NCBI GenBank assembly: GCA_011049175.1
Contig: DSCJ01000038.1
Span: forward strand, 1 to 64,000
Reading direction: 5' to 3'
Source: Bacteroidota bacterium
GTDB lineage: Bacteria; Bacteroidota; Bacteroidia; Bacteroidales; VadinHA17
DNA length: 64,000 nt
The translations under genes were made by a program, and so were the position numbers. The notes beneath the pieces were generated by a model. That model saw only the letters and a program-made list of their open reading frames with translations, was not told the DNA's origin and made no database searches. Shown piece after piece: positions 18,452 to 26,660 of the stretch (position 1 is its first letter; every line of letters begins with the position of its first letter).

Positions 18452-20923
18452 TTATTTATGAAACAGGCGATCGGTGGTTACCGGCTGCGGTAACTCTCCG
18501 GCCTTCCCTGCCAGCCATTCAAATCCGAGGCCGCCGGTACGCTGGAAATATTCAATTCTCACCTCATGGGCTCCCTCTTCCAGGGCAGCAAATCCCTTTA
18601 CCGTATTCATCCCGTGTATCCCGTCGTTCCCGATCAGCACCTCTCCGTTCAGATTCATCCGGCTGCCGTCATCGCTGGTGAGATAAAAAACATATACACC
18701 GGGTTCATCCACTGTGAGATATCCTTCCCAAACCACTCCGAAGCGTTCTGTTCTTCCGGCAGAGCCGATTTCCACCGCATCGACCACGCGGGTTTCCACG
18801 GGTTCCAGGCTGTTGAAATCAGGCAATGTTTGCCAGTTGCCCGTGTATATCTTCATTATCCACCCCTGTTTTTCAGGTATTTCAGGTACCGGTGACTGGA
18901 GCGGTACTTTCTCAAACACGTATGATCTCACCCGGCTGTCGGCTCCGCTGGAATACATGGCCCGGGTCTTCAGAATCAAGGAACGGTCAATAATGAACGG
19001 TTCCTGATAACGGTAGTCTGATGGTCCGGGTTCTGACCCGTCCAGGGTATAATATATCTCTCCTTCACAGAGGGGAAGTTCCAGGGTGATTTCAAGAGAA
19101 TCTGTAAATATTCTCTGTTCAGAAGGACAATATGGCGGGAAAATACCCTTCACGGCTTTGGTAACCAGCAGGGGATCGATCTTTGCCTGTGCCCGGTCGT
19201 AAGTAATCAGTCCGTTGGTTTCCGTTTCCACGTCGGTGGTTTGTGTATATACGGCGGCACTCAGTCCTTTTTCGGCAAATGCATACACCTGTGCCGCAAA
19301 TTCCTCGAACCGGTCGGTGAGGTCTTCCCTGTTTTTCATATTGGTGTATCCCCAGTTTTCCTGTTCCCAGGTATGTCCTTCCACCGGGAAACCCAGTCCG
19401 CCGTATTCACCCAGCACAATGGCTCTTTGTTCTTCGGAGGCAGGCATTCCCGGATCGGGGTAATGGTGTATGTCGTGCACATCTCCCACGCCCCGGTCGG
19501 CCCATCCGCTTGCCGCATTCACAAGCCTGGTCGGGTCAACCGATCGGATAAAATCCACGATACCGGGGGTATCGTACTGTCCCCATCCCTCATTGAACGG
19601 CACCCACATCACAATGCTGGGATGATTGTACAGGGTACGGACCATTTCTCCCAGCTCGTAGCGGAACTGCCTGTCGTGCTCGTCCGACACCACACGGTCG
19701 GGGTCCCGGGCCCCTATATAACCGCTACATGAAGGCATATCCTGCCATACGAGCAAGCCCATCCGGTCGCACCAGGTATAAAAGCGCCGGGGTTCCACCT
19801 TGACATGCTTGCGCAGCATATTGAATCCCATTTTCCGGGTCATTTCCAGATCGTATTTCATGGCATCGTCCGAAGGAGGGGTATACAACCCGTCGGGCCA
19901 GAATCCCTGGTCAAGCAGCCCGAACTGGAAAAGGAATGTATCGTTCAGCATGACACGGGTATACCCGTCACGGGCTTTCCCCAGCGACACTTGTCTCATA
20001 CCGAAATATCCCGTAACCGAATCCGCAGCATTTCCATTCTTCAGCAGGGTGATCTTCAGATCATACAGGTACGGATCGGAAGGATACCAGTATCGTGCAT
20101 CCGGAACCGGCACAATCATGGTTTCCCCCTCCGACAAGACTTCGGAGACCAGTTTCCCTTCAGCAAACACCTGAACCAGATAAGCCGTTTTCTCTTTTCC
20201 GGTAGCAGATGCAATTTCCACCCTGATCTGATCCCTGTCAATATCCGGAGTCACATAAAACGCGTCAATATGATCTTCAGGAACAGGTTCCAGCCACACG
20301 GTTTGCCAGATGCCCGAACTGGGAGTATAAAATATTCCTCCCGGTTCCATTACCTGCTTACCCCGGGGCTGGTTCCCCCTGTCTGTTGGATCATGGACCT
20401 TTACCACCAATTCCTGTTCGCGGCCGGCTTCCAGGTACGAAGTAATATTCAGTGTAAACGGATCGTACCCGCCCCGGTGGGTACCGGCCGGTTGTCCGTT
20501 CACATATACCTGTGTTTCCCAGTCCGATGCTTCGAAGTGCAACAGGATCTGCTGCCCTTTCCAGTTATCGGGCACGGCAATTGATTTCCTGTACCACATC
20601 AAGGTGGTATCGGTCACCACTTCACCCACCCCTGAAAGAGCCGATTCAACGGGAAACGGAACCCTGATGAGGCGATCAAATACAAGAGGGATGGTATCCC
20701 GTATGCCCGTAAGCGTAAATTCCCATAATCCGTTCAGGCTGACCCATTCGGGCCGTACCATTCCCGGACGGGGATATTCCGGCCAGGGGTTTTCAACAGG
20801 AACCGATTCACTCCACGGAGTTTCCAGGACAAAAGGTGCCGGCTGCCATTTCCCGGAAGGAGTGTGGCATCCCGAAAGAAACATCACCGGGACAATCACC
20901 AGCAGGACAAGTTTCGATTTCAT
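18452..20923 (-). CDS. Glycoside hydrolase family 2 lipoprotein with chitobiase-C and PA14 domains
   Basis: An 823-aa exported beta-glycosidase. MKSKLVLLVIVPVMFLSGC is a signal with lipobox LSGC. Domains in order are: GH2 sugar-binding jelly roll (about 40-200, SLNGLWEFTL), Ig-like (205-310), TIM barrel (315-600), a chitobiase/hexosaminidase C-terminal-like module (about 625-690, EIYYTLDGSEPG) and PA14 (about 710-815, GYLTVDEPGVYVFYLTSDDGSRM). The acid/base is E445 in PFNEGW and the nucleophile is probably E506 in LGEYGG. The substrate is unknown; beta-galactoside or beta-glucuronide-type activity is possible. The neighbouring Gfo/Idh oxidoreductase on the same strand suggests a small sugar-use locus, but no SusC/D pair is present. 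Confidence 0.9.
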   Translation of the reverse strand: MKSKLVLLVIVPVMFLSGCHTPSGKWQPAPFVLETPWSESVPVENPWPEYPRPGMVRPEWVSLNGLWEFTLTGIRDTIPLVFDRLIRVPFPVESALSGVGEVVTDTTLMWYRKSIAVPDNWKGQQILLHFEASDWETQVYVNGQPAGTHRGGYDPFTLNITSYLEAGREQELVVKVHDPTDRGNQPRGKQVMEPGGIFYTPSSGIWQTVWLEPVPEDHIDAFYVTPDIDRDQIRVEIASATGKEKTAYLVQVFAEGKLVSEVLSEGETMIVPVPDARYWYPSDPYLYDLKITLLKNGNAADSVTGYFGMRQVSLGKARDGYTRVMLNDTFLFQFGLLDQGFWPDGLYTPPSDDAMKYDLEMTRKMGFNMLRKHVKVEPRRFYTWCDRMGLLVWQDMPSCSGYIGARDPDRVVSDEHDRQFRYELGEMVRTLYNHPSIVMWVPFNEGWGQYDTPGIVDFIRSVDPTRLVNAASGWADRGVGDVHDIHHYPDPGMPASEEQRAIVLGEYGGLGFPVEGHTWEQENWGYTNMKNREDLTDRFEEFAAQVYAFAEKGLSAAVYTQTTDVETETNGLITYDRAQAKIDPLLVTKAVKGIFPPYCPSEQRIFTDSLEITLELPLCEGEIYYTLDGSEPGPSDYRYQEPFIIDRSLILKTRAMYSSGADSRVRSYVFEKVPLQSPVPEIPEKQGWIMKIYTGNWQTLPDFNSLEPVETRVVDAVEIGSAGRTERFGVVWEGYLTVDEPGVYVFYLTSDDGSRMNLNGEVLIGNDGIHGMNTVKGFAALEEGAHEVRIEYFQRTGGLGFEWLAGKAGELPQPVTTDRLFHK

Positions 20924-20965
20924 GGTTCAACAGGTTTACGGTGGTTTATATCAGCTCTTTTCTTT

Positions 20966-22132
20966 TCATTTTGCGGGTATGGAAACCCATTTCCTTCCGG
21001 CTGAAGAAGCCAACGCCGCCTCCTGAAAAAGCATCCCTCTCAGGCCGGCGTATACATCCGGGAAATCGCTTTCCTCAGGGGAGGGATCGGCACCCAAGTG
21101 CCTGGCCCGTATGCAGGCGGCCACTTGCCGGTAAATATTTGCGAAAGCTTCGATATACCCTTCGGGATGTCCTGCCGGAAGACGGGAAGCGTACATCGCT
21201 CCGGAGGAAAGGATTTCCGAATGTCCCGGCCGCAGCACCCGGACGGGCTCCCCTTCTATTTTGAGGATCAGTCGGTTCGGGTCGTGGTGATGCCATTCCA
21301 ACCCCCCTTTTTCACCCCACACCCTGATATTCACGTCGTTCTCTTCTCCTGCCGCAATCTGTGTGGCGAACAGCATGCCACCGGCATCGTTACTGAAACG
21401 GAGCAGGATATTTCCGTCATCGTCCAGCCGCCTTCCCGGAACCACCCGGTTCAGGTCGGCCATCAGGTGAGTAGCCTTTAATCCCGTCACATACTCAGCT
21501 AGGTAAAAGGCATGCACACCGATATCTGCCATAGCTCCTCCCGGACCGGAACGCTCCGGATCTGTTCTCCAGAGAGCCTGCCGGTTTCCTGTTTTTTCCA
21601 CCGGGACCGACAGCCAGCCCTGAGGGTATTCCACCACCACTTTCCTTATTTTACCAAGCTGTCCGTTACCTACTATGGCCCTGGCTTCCTTCACCATGGG
21701 ATAGGCCACATAGGGATAGGTCATGGCAAACAGCAATCCGGTTTCCTCCACCAGCGAAACCAGCCTTCGGGCATCCTCCACCGTATGGGTCAATGGCTTG
21801 TCACAAACCACATGAAAACCATTTTCCAGAGCCATACGGGCAGGATCGTAATGCAGGTGGTTGGGTGTGGCTATACAGAGAAAATCCATTCTTTCTCCTT
21901 CTGGCAGGTCTTTTTCCCTGTTGATCATTTCCTGCCATGCAGGGTATATTCTTTCCCAAGAGAGAAAATATTCCCGGCCTCTGATCTCCGACTGTTCCGG
22001 ATCGGAGCTAAAAGCTCCACACACCAGACTGATCTGCCCGTCGAGCATAGCTCCCATGGTATGCACCTTCCCGATCAGTGAGCCGGGGCCGCCCCCCACC
22101 ATTCCCATATTGATTTTCCTGTGATTCATCAT
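20966..22132 (-). CDS. Gfo/Idh/MocA family oxidoreductase
   Basis: A 388-aa NAD(P)-dependent sugar oxidoreductase. The Rossmann motif is INMGMVGGGPGSLIGKVH near the N-terminus, followed by FLCIATPNHLHYDPARMAL and the hallmark VVCDKPLTHT (catalytic-region Lys). A second domain contains GGAMADIGVHAFYLAEYV with the conserved Asp and His. The GPGSLIGKVHTMGA variant near the N-terminus is typical of a subgroup seen in sugar-degradation loci. The gene lies 42 bp upstream of the GH2 gene on the same strand, so both are probably cotranscribed. Exact substrate unknown. Start Met1 or Met2 cannot be decided. Confidence 0.9.
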   Translation of the reverse strand: MMNHRKINMGMVGGGPGSLIGKVHTMGAMLDGQISLVCGAFSSDPEQSEIRGREYFLSWERIYPAWQEMINREKDLPEGERMDFLCIATPNHLHYDPARMALENGFHVVCDKPLTHTVEDARRLVSLVEETGLLFAMTYPYVAYPMVKEARAIVGNGQLGKIRKVVVEYPQGWLSVPVEKTGNRQALWRTDPERSGPGGAMADIGVHAFYLAEYVTGLKATHLMADLNRVVPGRRLDDDGNILLRFSNDAGGMLFATQIAAGEENDVNIRVWGEKGGLEWHHHDPNRLILKIEGEPVRVLRPGHSEILSSGAMYASRLPAGHPEGYIEAFANIYRQVAACIRARHLGADPSPEESDFPDVYAGLRGMLFQEAALASSAGRKWVSIPAK

Positions 22133-22382
22133 TTCCTGTATGTAAAATTAATAATCCTGCTGCATTCCCGTTCCCTTTCGGGTAAATAATGTAAAAATTA
22201 TTCCTGCAACAGCATTCCATATCATTCTAATAAGCAAAAACATAATGGCCGTATCAGGAAAACCAGGATCATCCACTGCCATTTTATTTATAAACGGAAG
22301 CAACCTTTTGGGTATTTTTCCAGTCTTAGGGGTAAGAACAAAAAATCAGTACCTGCTGATCACCCGCTGAAGACGAACACTG

Positions 22383-22625
22383 ATGTGCATGAAAAACCAT
22401 GAAGTTATGAAGAAGCCATCAAGAAACCGGAATCATTCAGAAGATACTGATACCCCGGTTGCCCCTGTGATTGAAGAACTGAAATCAGAAAAATACCGGT
22501 ACCATGATCTGACTCCTGAACAATGGCACTGGGCCGTGTCGATGATCAAGGAATTCGAGCTCAACAAAGACGGGGCACGCATCCTGATCGATGAGATCAA
22601 AAAGGGCAATTTCGTATTCGAATAG
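22383..22625 (+). CDS. Small hypothetical protein
   Basis: An 80-aa reading frame, hydrophilic, with a disordered N-terminus (KKPSRNRNHSEDTDTP) and a helical C-terminal part (LTPEQWHWAVSMIKEFELNKDGARILIDEIKKGNFVFE). Possible starts are 22383, 22389 and 22407. I do not recognise the family. Codon use looks like that of its neighbours and the frame ends cleanly 123 bp before menG, so it may be real. No promoter box was found immediately upstream. Confidence 0.5.
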   Translation: MCMKNHEVMKKPSRNRNHSEDTDTPVAPVIEELKSEKYRYHDLTPEQWHWAVSMIKEFELNKDGARILIDEIKKGNFVFE

Positions 22626-22709
22626 TTTTTTCGACCTTTCTTTCGCAGCATACACGTATACCTGAAAGATCCAGACGGTGTACGCCGGGAGCTTTCTTCC
22701 GTTCACCGG

Positions 22710-22742
22710 TTGCATAAGGTCACGCAGAAAAAGGTATCTTTG
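22710..22742 (+). promoter_or_regulatory. Promoter at the start of menG/ubiE
   Basis: TTG at 22710-22712, 22 bases, TATCTTTG at 22735-22742 (exact TAnnTTTG). The -7 box ends six bases before the ATG at 22749, so the mRNA would be leaderless or nearly so. Confidence 0.6.
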
Positions 22743-22748
22743 CCTGTG

Positions 22749-23483
22749 ATGGGAGTAAAAAACGCACACACAGAAGGCGACAGGCGCCCCCTGTATCACA
22801 TGTTCGTACATGTGCCCACAAGTTACGACCTGATGAACCGTTTGCTGACCCTCGGGCTGGATGAACGATGGAGAAAAAAAGCGGCCAAAATATGTCTTGC
22901 TGCCTCTCCCACCCGTGTGATGGATCTCTGCACCGGAACAGGCGATATGGTCATGCATCTGAGCCGTCTGAGTAAAAACGGGAATCGAGAGCTGCATGCG
23001 CTCGACTTCAGTCCACCCATGCTGAACCTTGCCAGAAAAAAAGCGAAAAAAAAGGCCTTCACTCCTATTCGTTTTATAGAAGGTGATGTGGCCTCCATGC
23101 CATACGGGGACGGATATTTTGATGCCGTTACCCTGGGATTTGCCTTCAGAAACCTGACCTTTCGCAACCCCCGCACAGTTGATTACCTTTCCGGAATTTT
23201 ACGGATCATCCGGGAAGACGGCCGGCTTGTTATCGTGGAAACGGCCCAGCCCGGTAACCGGTTACTGAAATTCCTGTTCCGCCTCTACATGAAGGTTTTT
23301 GTTGCCCGCCTCGGCGGATGGATATCCGGACACCGTGCAGCATACCGTTATCTCGCTTACTCAGCCATACATTATTACACACCGGTAAAAATAAAGGAAC
23401 TCCTTCTGCAAAACGGTTTCAGCCGGGTGGAAGCCTATCCACTGATGGGAGGTATTGCCGCCATATATGTGGCTGTTAAGTAA
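22749..23483 (+). CDS. menG: Demethylmenaquinone methyltransferase (MenG/UbiE)
   Basis: SAM-dependent C-methyltransferase for the last step of menaquinone synthesis, 244 aa. Family signatures are FVHVPTSYDLMNRLLTLGLDERWRKKAAK (ubiE N-motif), the SAM motif VMDLCTGTGDM, ALDFSPPML, and GFAFRNLTFRNP, near-identical to the ubiE motif around FGxRN. The C-terminal Y-tyrosine stretch AIHYYTPVKIKELL is also typical. The ATG at 22749 was preferred to 22710 because the -7 promoter box lies between them. Menaquinone-only respiration fits an anaerobic Bacteroidota host. No ubiquinone genes are seen here. Confidence 0.92.
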   Translation: MGVKNAHTEGDRRPLYHMFVHVPTSYDLMNRLLTLGLDERWRKKAAKICLAASPTRVMDLCTGTGDMVMHLSRLSKNGNRELHALDFSPPMLNLARKKAKKKAFTPIRFIEGDVASMPYGDGYFDAVTLGFAFRNLTFRNPRTVDYLSGILRIIREDGRLVIVETAQPGNRLLKFLFRLYMKVFVARLGGWISGHRAAYRYLAYSAIHYYTPVKIKELLLQNGFSRVEAYPLMGGIAAIYVAVK

Positions 23484-23543
23484 AATACCACCTGCCGGCT
23501 CAGGACCTGTTGATTCGCCTTCTTTTTCAAATGATCGGGAAGT

Positions 23544-24641
23544 TCAGGTCATATCCAGGCAGGAAATGTAGGCCGGACGGGTTTTCATAGTTTCCAGTCC
23601 CTGATCAAAACCGGCAGACGGCCAGATCACCACACGGGCTTTTACCGGTCTGAAAAAGCTCCCGACAAACCCCCTTTTACCGGTTTTCCTCAGCATCCGA
23701 TACAGTGGGCCGTCGGCATCCATCCATGTGAGGGCCATAAAAACCCTTTTCCTGTTCATCACACTTTCCATGATCTTCAAAATGTCATTCTCATGACCCG
23801 GCTCGGCCCATATTCCTTCCATTGCAAGAAATTTTATCGATTGTTTTCCGATCAGCTTTCTGAAAACGGGAATACGAGGGAACACTTGTGTAAAAAGAAA
23901 TCCATCGGGCCCGGGCATGTCGCATATAATCCATTTTTCAGCATTTGCCTGCAATCCTGCCACTATTTTTCCACCCTGGCGGTATACAAAATAATCATCC
24001 CGGTAAAAAAGATTCCGCGGGGTAAAGAAATTATGGTTCCTGTAGAAAGAATGTACCTTTTCGAGCACCTCATCCCTTTCCTCCGGTTTCACACCGGTAA
24101 CCCCGGGATCATTACCGGGGAAAAGCCGGCTGTACAACAGGGTATGGAAGTACCTGACGGGCACAAATCCCATGGTTACGCCCAATCCCGACGAACGCCG
24201 GTTTTCATCCTCTATAAAGGCATAGCAAAAAGCCGGATCATTCCCCTCTTTGCCCAGAAGCAGCCAGGGATTGTCGAAAATGCGGCCGGCGTATCGTTTT
24301 AACACTCCCCCCCGGTCGCGCCTGTGGGACTTCCCGGCTGGTGAATGCCGGCCCGTACTTTGAAAAGATGAAGCGATGGAAAAATACCGGATATTGAATG
24401 CAGGAACCGATACACCGGCCTGTTGCACCATCCGGAATGCAAACCCGATAAGCCCCCTGATCTGCCCATCCCGTCGCAACACCAGAAAAGGGATGGGGTC
24501 CATGGCCTTCATTTTAGCGTCAATCCCGGTATGCCTGTACCGAAGCTTTCCGGGAGTTCCCAGCTCATAATTGCTGAGAAACTCCAGCATCTCCCGGCCC
24601 GGCATTTCAATACCAATATGGGTGGTCCTCTGATTTTTCAT
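23544..24641 (-). CDS. Unknown protein, GNAT-fold-like
   Basis: A 365-aa cytosolic protein. Segments such as IPFLVLRRDGQIRGLIGFAFRMV and DDYFVYRQGGKIVAGLQANAEKWIICDMPG read like two acetyltransferase-type beta-alpha halves, and the C-terminal half has MESVMNRKRVFMALTWMDADGPLYRMLRKTGKRG. A tandem GNAT fold is my best reading, but no acetyl-CoA P-loop (Q/RxxGxG/A) is clear apart from RRSSGLGVTMG. There are no membrane segments. The gene is alone, convergent with menG. Function not recognised. Confidence 0.55.
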   Translation of the reverse strand: MKNQRTTHIGIEMPGREMLEFLSNYELGTPGKLRYRHTGIDAKMKAMDPIPFLVLRRDGQIRGLIGFAFRMVQQAGVSVPAFNIRYFSIASSFQSTGRHSPAGKSHRRDRGGVLKRYAGRIFDNPWLLLGKEGNDPAFCYAFIEDENRRSSGLGVTMGFVPVRYFHTLLYSRLFPGNDPGVTGVKPEERDEVLEKVHSFYRNHNFFTPRNLFYRDDYFVYRQGGKIVAGLQANAEKWIICDMPGPDGFLFTQVFPRIPVFRKLIGKQSIKFLAMEGIWAEPGHENDILKIMESVMNRKRVFMALTWMDADGPLYRMLRKTGKRGFVGSFFRPVKARVVIWPSAGFDQGLETMKTRPAYISCLDMT

Positions 24642-24789
24642 TGACGCAGAAGTTATCCGTAAAGGTACGAAACAGCCCCTTATTGTTCATGATGAATGTT
24701 TCTTTTCCGGAAAGAATATTTTACAACATGCTCTGATTGTATCATAGGATATTGTTGTATATTCAGGGCCATCAACAATACCAGGGATT

Positions 24790-26103
24790 ATGGCCATAAA
24801 ACGCAATAAAAAGCAGGAAAATACTGCTTACGGATCACAATATTCCGGATCGGCATCTAGGAACGGGGCAATTTACAAAGAAAACAGGCAAAACCATGAC
24901 TTTCCGGTTGTAAAGGAATACCGGCAGCTAGGAAAAACCGGATTTATGGCGTCGGATATCAGCTGCGGCACTCCCCCCAGTGAAGCGGTGTTGAAAGCCC
25001 TGCTGGAGTTGGGTGTAAATTTCATTGATACCGGAGAAACATACGATAACGGGAACAACGAAAGGCTGATCGGAAGGGTGATCAAAGATTACGACCGGAA
25101 AAAGATCTTTATCAATTCAAAGCTATATACGGATGACCATTTCCTGTCGAAAGAAGATTGCATTGACAGAACGCGCAAGGCGCTGGAAAGGCTTGGAACG
25201 GATTATGTAGACTGCATGATGATCCACAGTGCGGAAAATTCCCGCATCATCAAGGATGAACATTTCCATGCCGCCATGGAAATGATGAAACAGGAAGGAA
25301 GAGTAAAACATGTGGGCGTTTCGTGTCACGGCAACAACTGGCTTATCAATCCGGAAGAAAGCCTGGAAAAGATTATGATGACAGCTGTGGAAGACGGACG
25401 GTTTGATGTGGTTATGCTGGGATACAACTTTATGAATGCCGACATGGCTGAAAAAATTCTGGATGCCTGTGCGGAAAAAGGAATAGGAACCAGCATCATA
25501 AAATCCAATCCGGTAAAGTTGTATCTGATCCTGGATGAACGGATCAAGAGACAAAAGGAGGCGGGAACCGAGCCCGGTGAAAGTACCCTGGGATTCTGGG
25601 AAAAATATAAGGGGATGACAGAGAAGGCCCGGATAATCTTCGAAAAGTATGGACTGGCTACCGATGAAGATCTGGCGAAGGCCGCCACCAGATTTGTACT
25701 GAGCAATCCAAAAGCCCATACCATATGCTGGGGGTTTGCCAGTCTGGATGACATACGGGATATGCTGTCACTTTCAGGTCAGAAGCTGAATGAAAAAGAT
25801 GTGGCTCTGCTCAGGAACTATCATGATATATACGGCCACCTCAACTGCCGCATCGGCTGCAATGCATGTGAAAACGCCTGCCCGCACCATTTGCCGGTGG
25901 GAACCATCATGCGATACAGATACTATTTTGAAGTGAAGGGACAGGTACAGCATGCCAGGGAACAATATGCCAGGCTGAAAGGTCCCGGACCAGAAGTATG
26001 CGCGGATTGTGCCGGTTACTGTGAACAGGTCTGTCCCTACGGGGTATCTGCCAGGGCTCTGCTGGCTTCAGCCCACCGACAGATGGCACCGATGGTTTCT
26101 TAA
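24790..26103 (+). CDS. Aldo/keto reductase with C-terminal Fe-S cysteines
   Basis: A 437-aa oxidoreductase. After a 40-residue polar extension, the AKR barrel (about 45-330) shows the catalytic tetrad: Asp in NFIDTGETYDNG, Tyr in the same motif, Lys in INSKLY, and His in CMMIHSAE. The C-terminal part carries CRIGCNACENACPHHLP and later CADCAGYCEQVCP, two cysteine groups that look like [4Fe-4S] ligands. This layout is known in AKRs of anaerobes. Ferredoxin-linked rather than purely NAD(P)H-linked reduction is possible (inference). It stands alone, with the substrate unknown. Confidence 0.88.
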   Translation: MAIKRNKKQENTAYGSQYSGSASRNGAIYKENRQNHDFPVVKEYRQLGKTGFMASDISCGTPPSEAVLKALLELGVNFIDTGETYDNGNNERLIGRVIKDYDRKKIFINSKLYTDDHFLSKEDCIDRTRKALERLGTDYVDCMMIHSAENSRIIKDEHFHAAMEMMKQEGRVKHVGVSCHGNNWLINPEESLEKIMMTAVEDGRFDVVMLGYNFMNADMAEKILDACAEKGIGTSIIKSNPVKLYLILDERIKRQKEAGTEPGESTLGFWEKYKGMTEKARIIFEKYGLATDEDLAKAATRFVLSNPKAHTICWGFASLDDIRDMLSLSGQKLNEKDVALLRNYHDIYGHLNCRIGCNACENACPHHLPVGTIMRYRYYFEVKGQVQHAREQYARLKGPGPEVCADCAGYCEQVCPYGVSARALLASAHRQMAPMVS

Positions 26104-26127
26104 TCACCCGGCAGAATAGCTGTCTAA

Positions 26128-26478
26128 TCACCTAGCCTGCTGTGCCTTTTCAAGGATCAGGATCATAGCGGCCACAGATTTCCCCGCTTTTTCTAGTTTT
26201 CCGTCAAGCCCGTCAAGGCCGGTTTTTATGACCATGACTTCCTCCATGCAACGCATAAATGAATCATGGCCTTTTTTCAGTTCTGTCAGTAATCTGTTGC
26301 CGCTTCGTCTGATCAGAATACTTTCCATATCATGGAGTATCTCTCCCGTTTTCCTCAACAAGTCTTCCGCAGGGCCGGGAATTCTACCTCCTATTCGCCG
26401 TTTCTCCACTTCCCAGAATGCCATGGAAAGATCTTCCAGGGTAAGCAGTTTCTGGAGGGTCCAGTTTGTTGTGCTCAT
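26128..26478 (-). CDS. Small helical protein of unknown function
   Basis: A 116-aa, strongly helical, hydrophilic protein (LLTLEDLSMAFWEVEKRR, LLRKTGEILHDMESILIRRSGNRLLTELKKGHDSF, ILEKAQQAR) with heptad-like leucines, so a coiled-coil bundle is likely. No family is recognised. The gene is convergent with the aldo/keto reductase (24 bp apart). Upstream is a perfect inverted repeat (26545-26569) that may be its operator. Confidence 0.6.
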   Translation of the reverse strand: MSTTNWTLQKLLTLEDLSMAFWEVEKRRIGGRIPGPAEDLLRKTGEILHDMESILIRRSGNRLLTELKKGHDSFMRCMEEVMVIKTGLDGLDGKLEKAGKSVAAMILILEKAQQAR

Positions 26479-26544
26479 GGCTCAGAAATGTTTCTGACAC
26501 ACGATTTAAGCAGCGCCTTTAAATCCGGTACCGGCTCTGCCGTT

Positions 26545-26569
26545 ACACTATATATTGTAAATATAGTGT
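26545..26569 (-). promoter_or_regulatory. Inverted repeat overlapping a possible -7 box
   Basis: ACACTATAT (26545-26553) and ATATAGTGT (26561-26569) form a perfect 9-bp inverted repeat with the spacer ATTGTAA. On the minus strand a TATATTTA box (26558-26565) falls inside it. A dimeric repressor bound here could block the promoter of the small gene ending at 26478. There is no T run, so it is unlikely to be a terminator. Confidence 0.45.
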
Positions 26570-26660
26570 TTTGTGTGTACAATAATTCACCACTCTATAC
26601 AATTATACGTAATTTAGAACAATTCTGTTTCATGGAAAGGAAAACCTCCGGATCTGATCT

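Noticed and set aside
22710-22748. Upstream ATG for menG
   Set aside because: The TATCTTTG -7 box lies between it and the ATG at 22749, and the extra residues are not family-like.
26545-26569. Terminator of the CPBP gene
   Set aside because: No T run follows the stem on either strand and the CPBP gene reads away from it.
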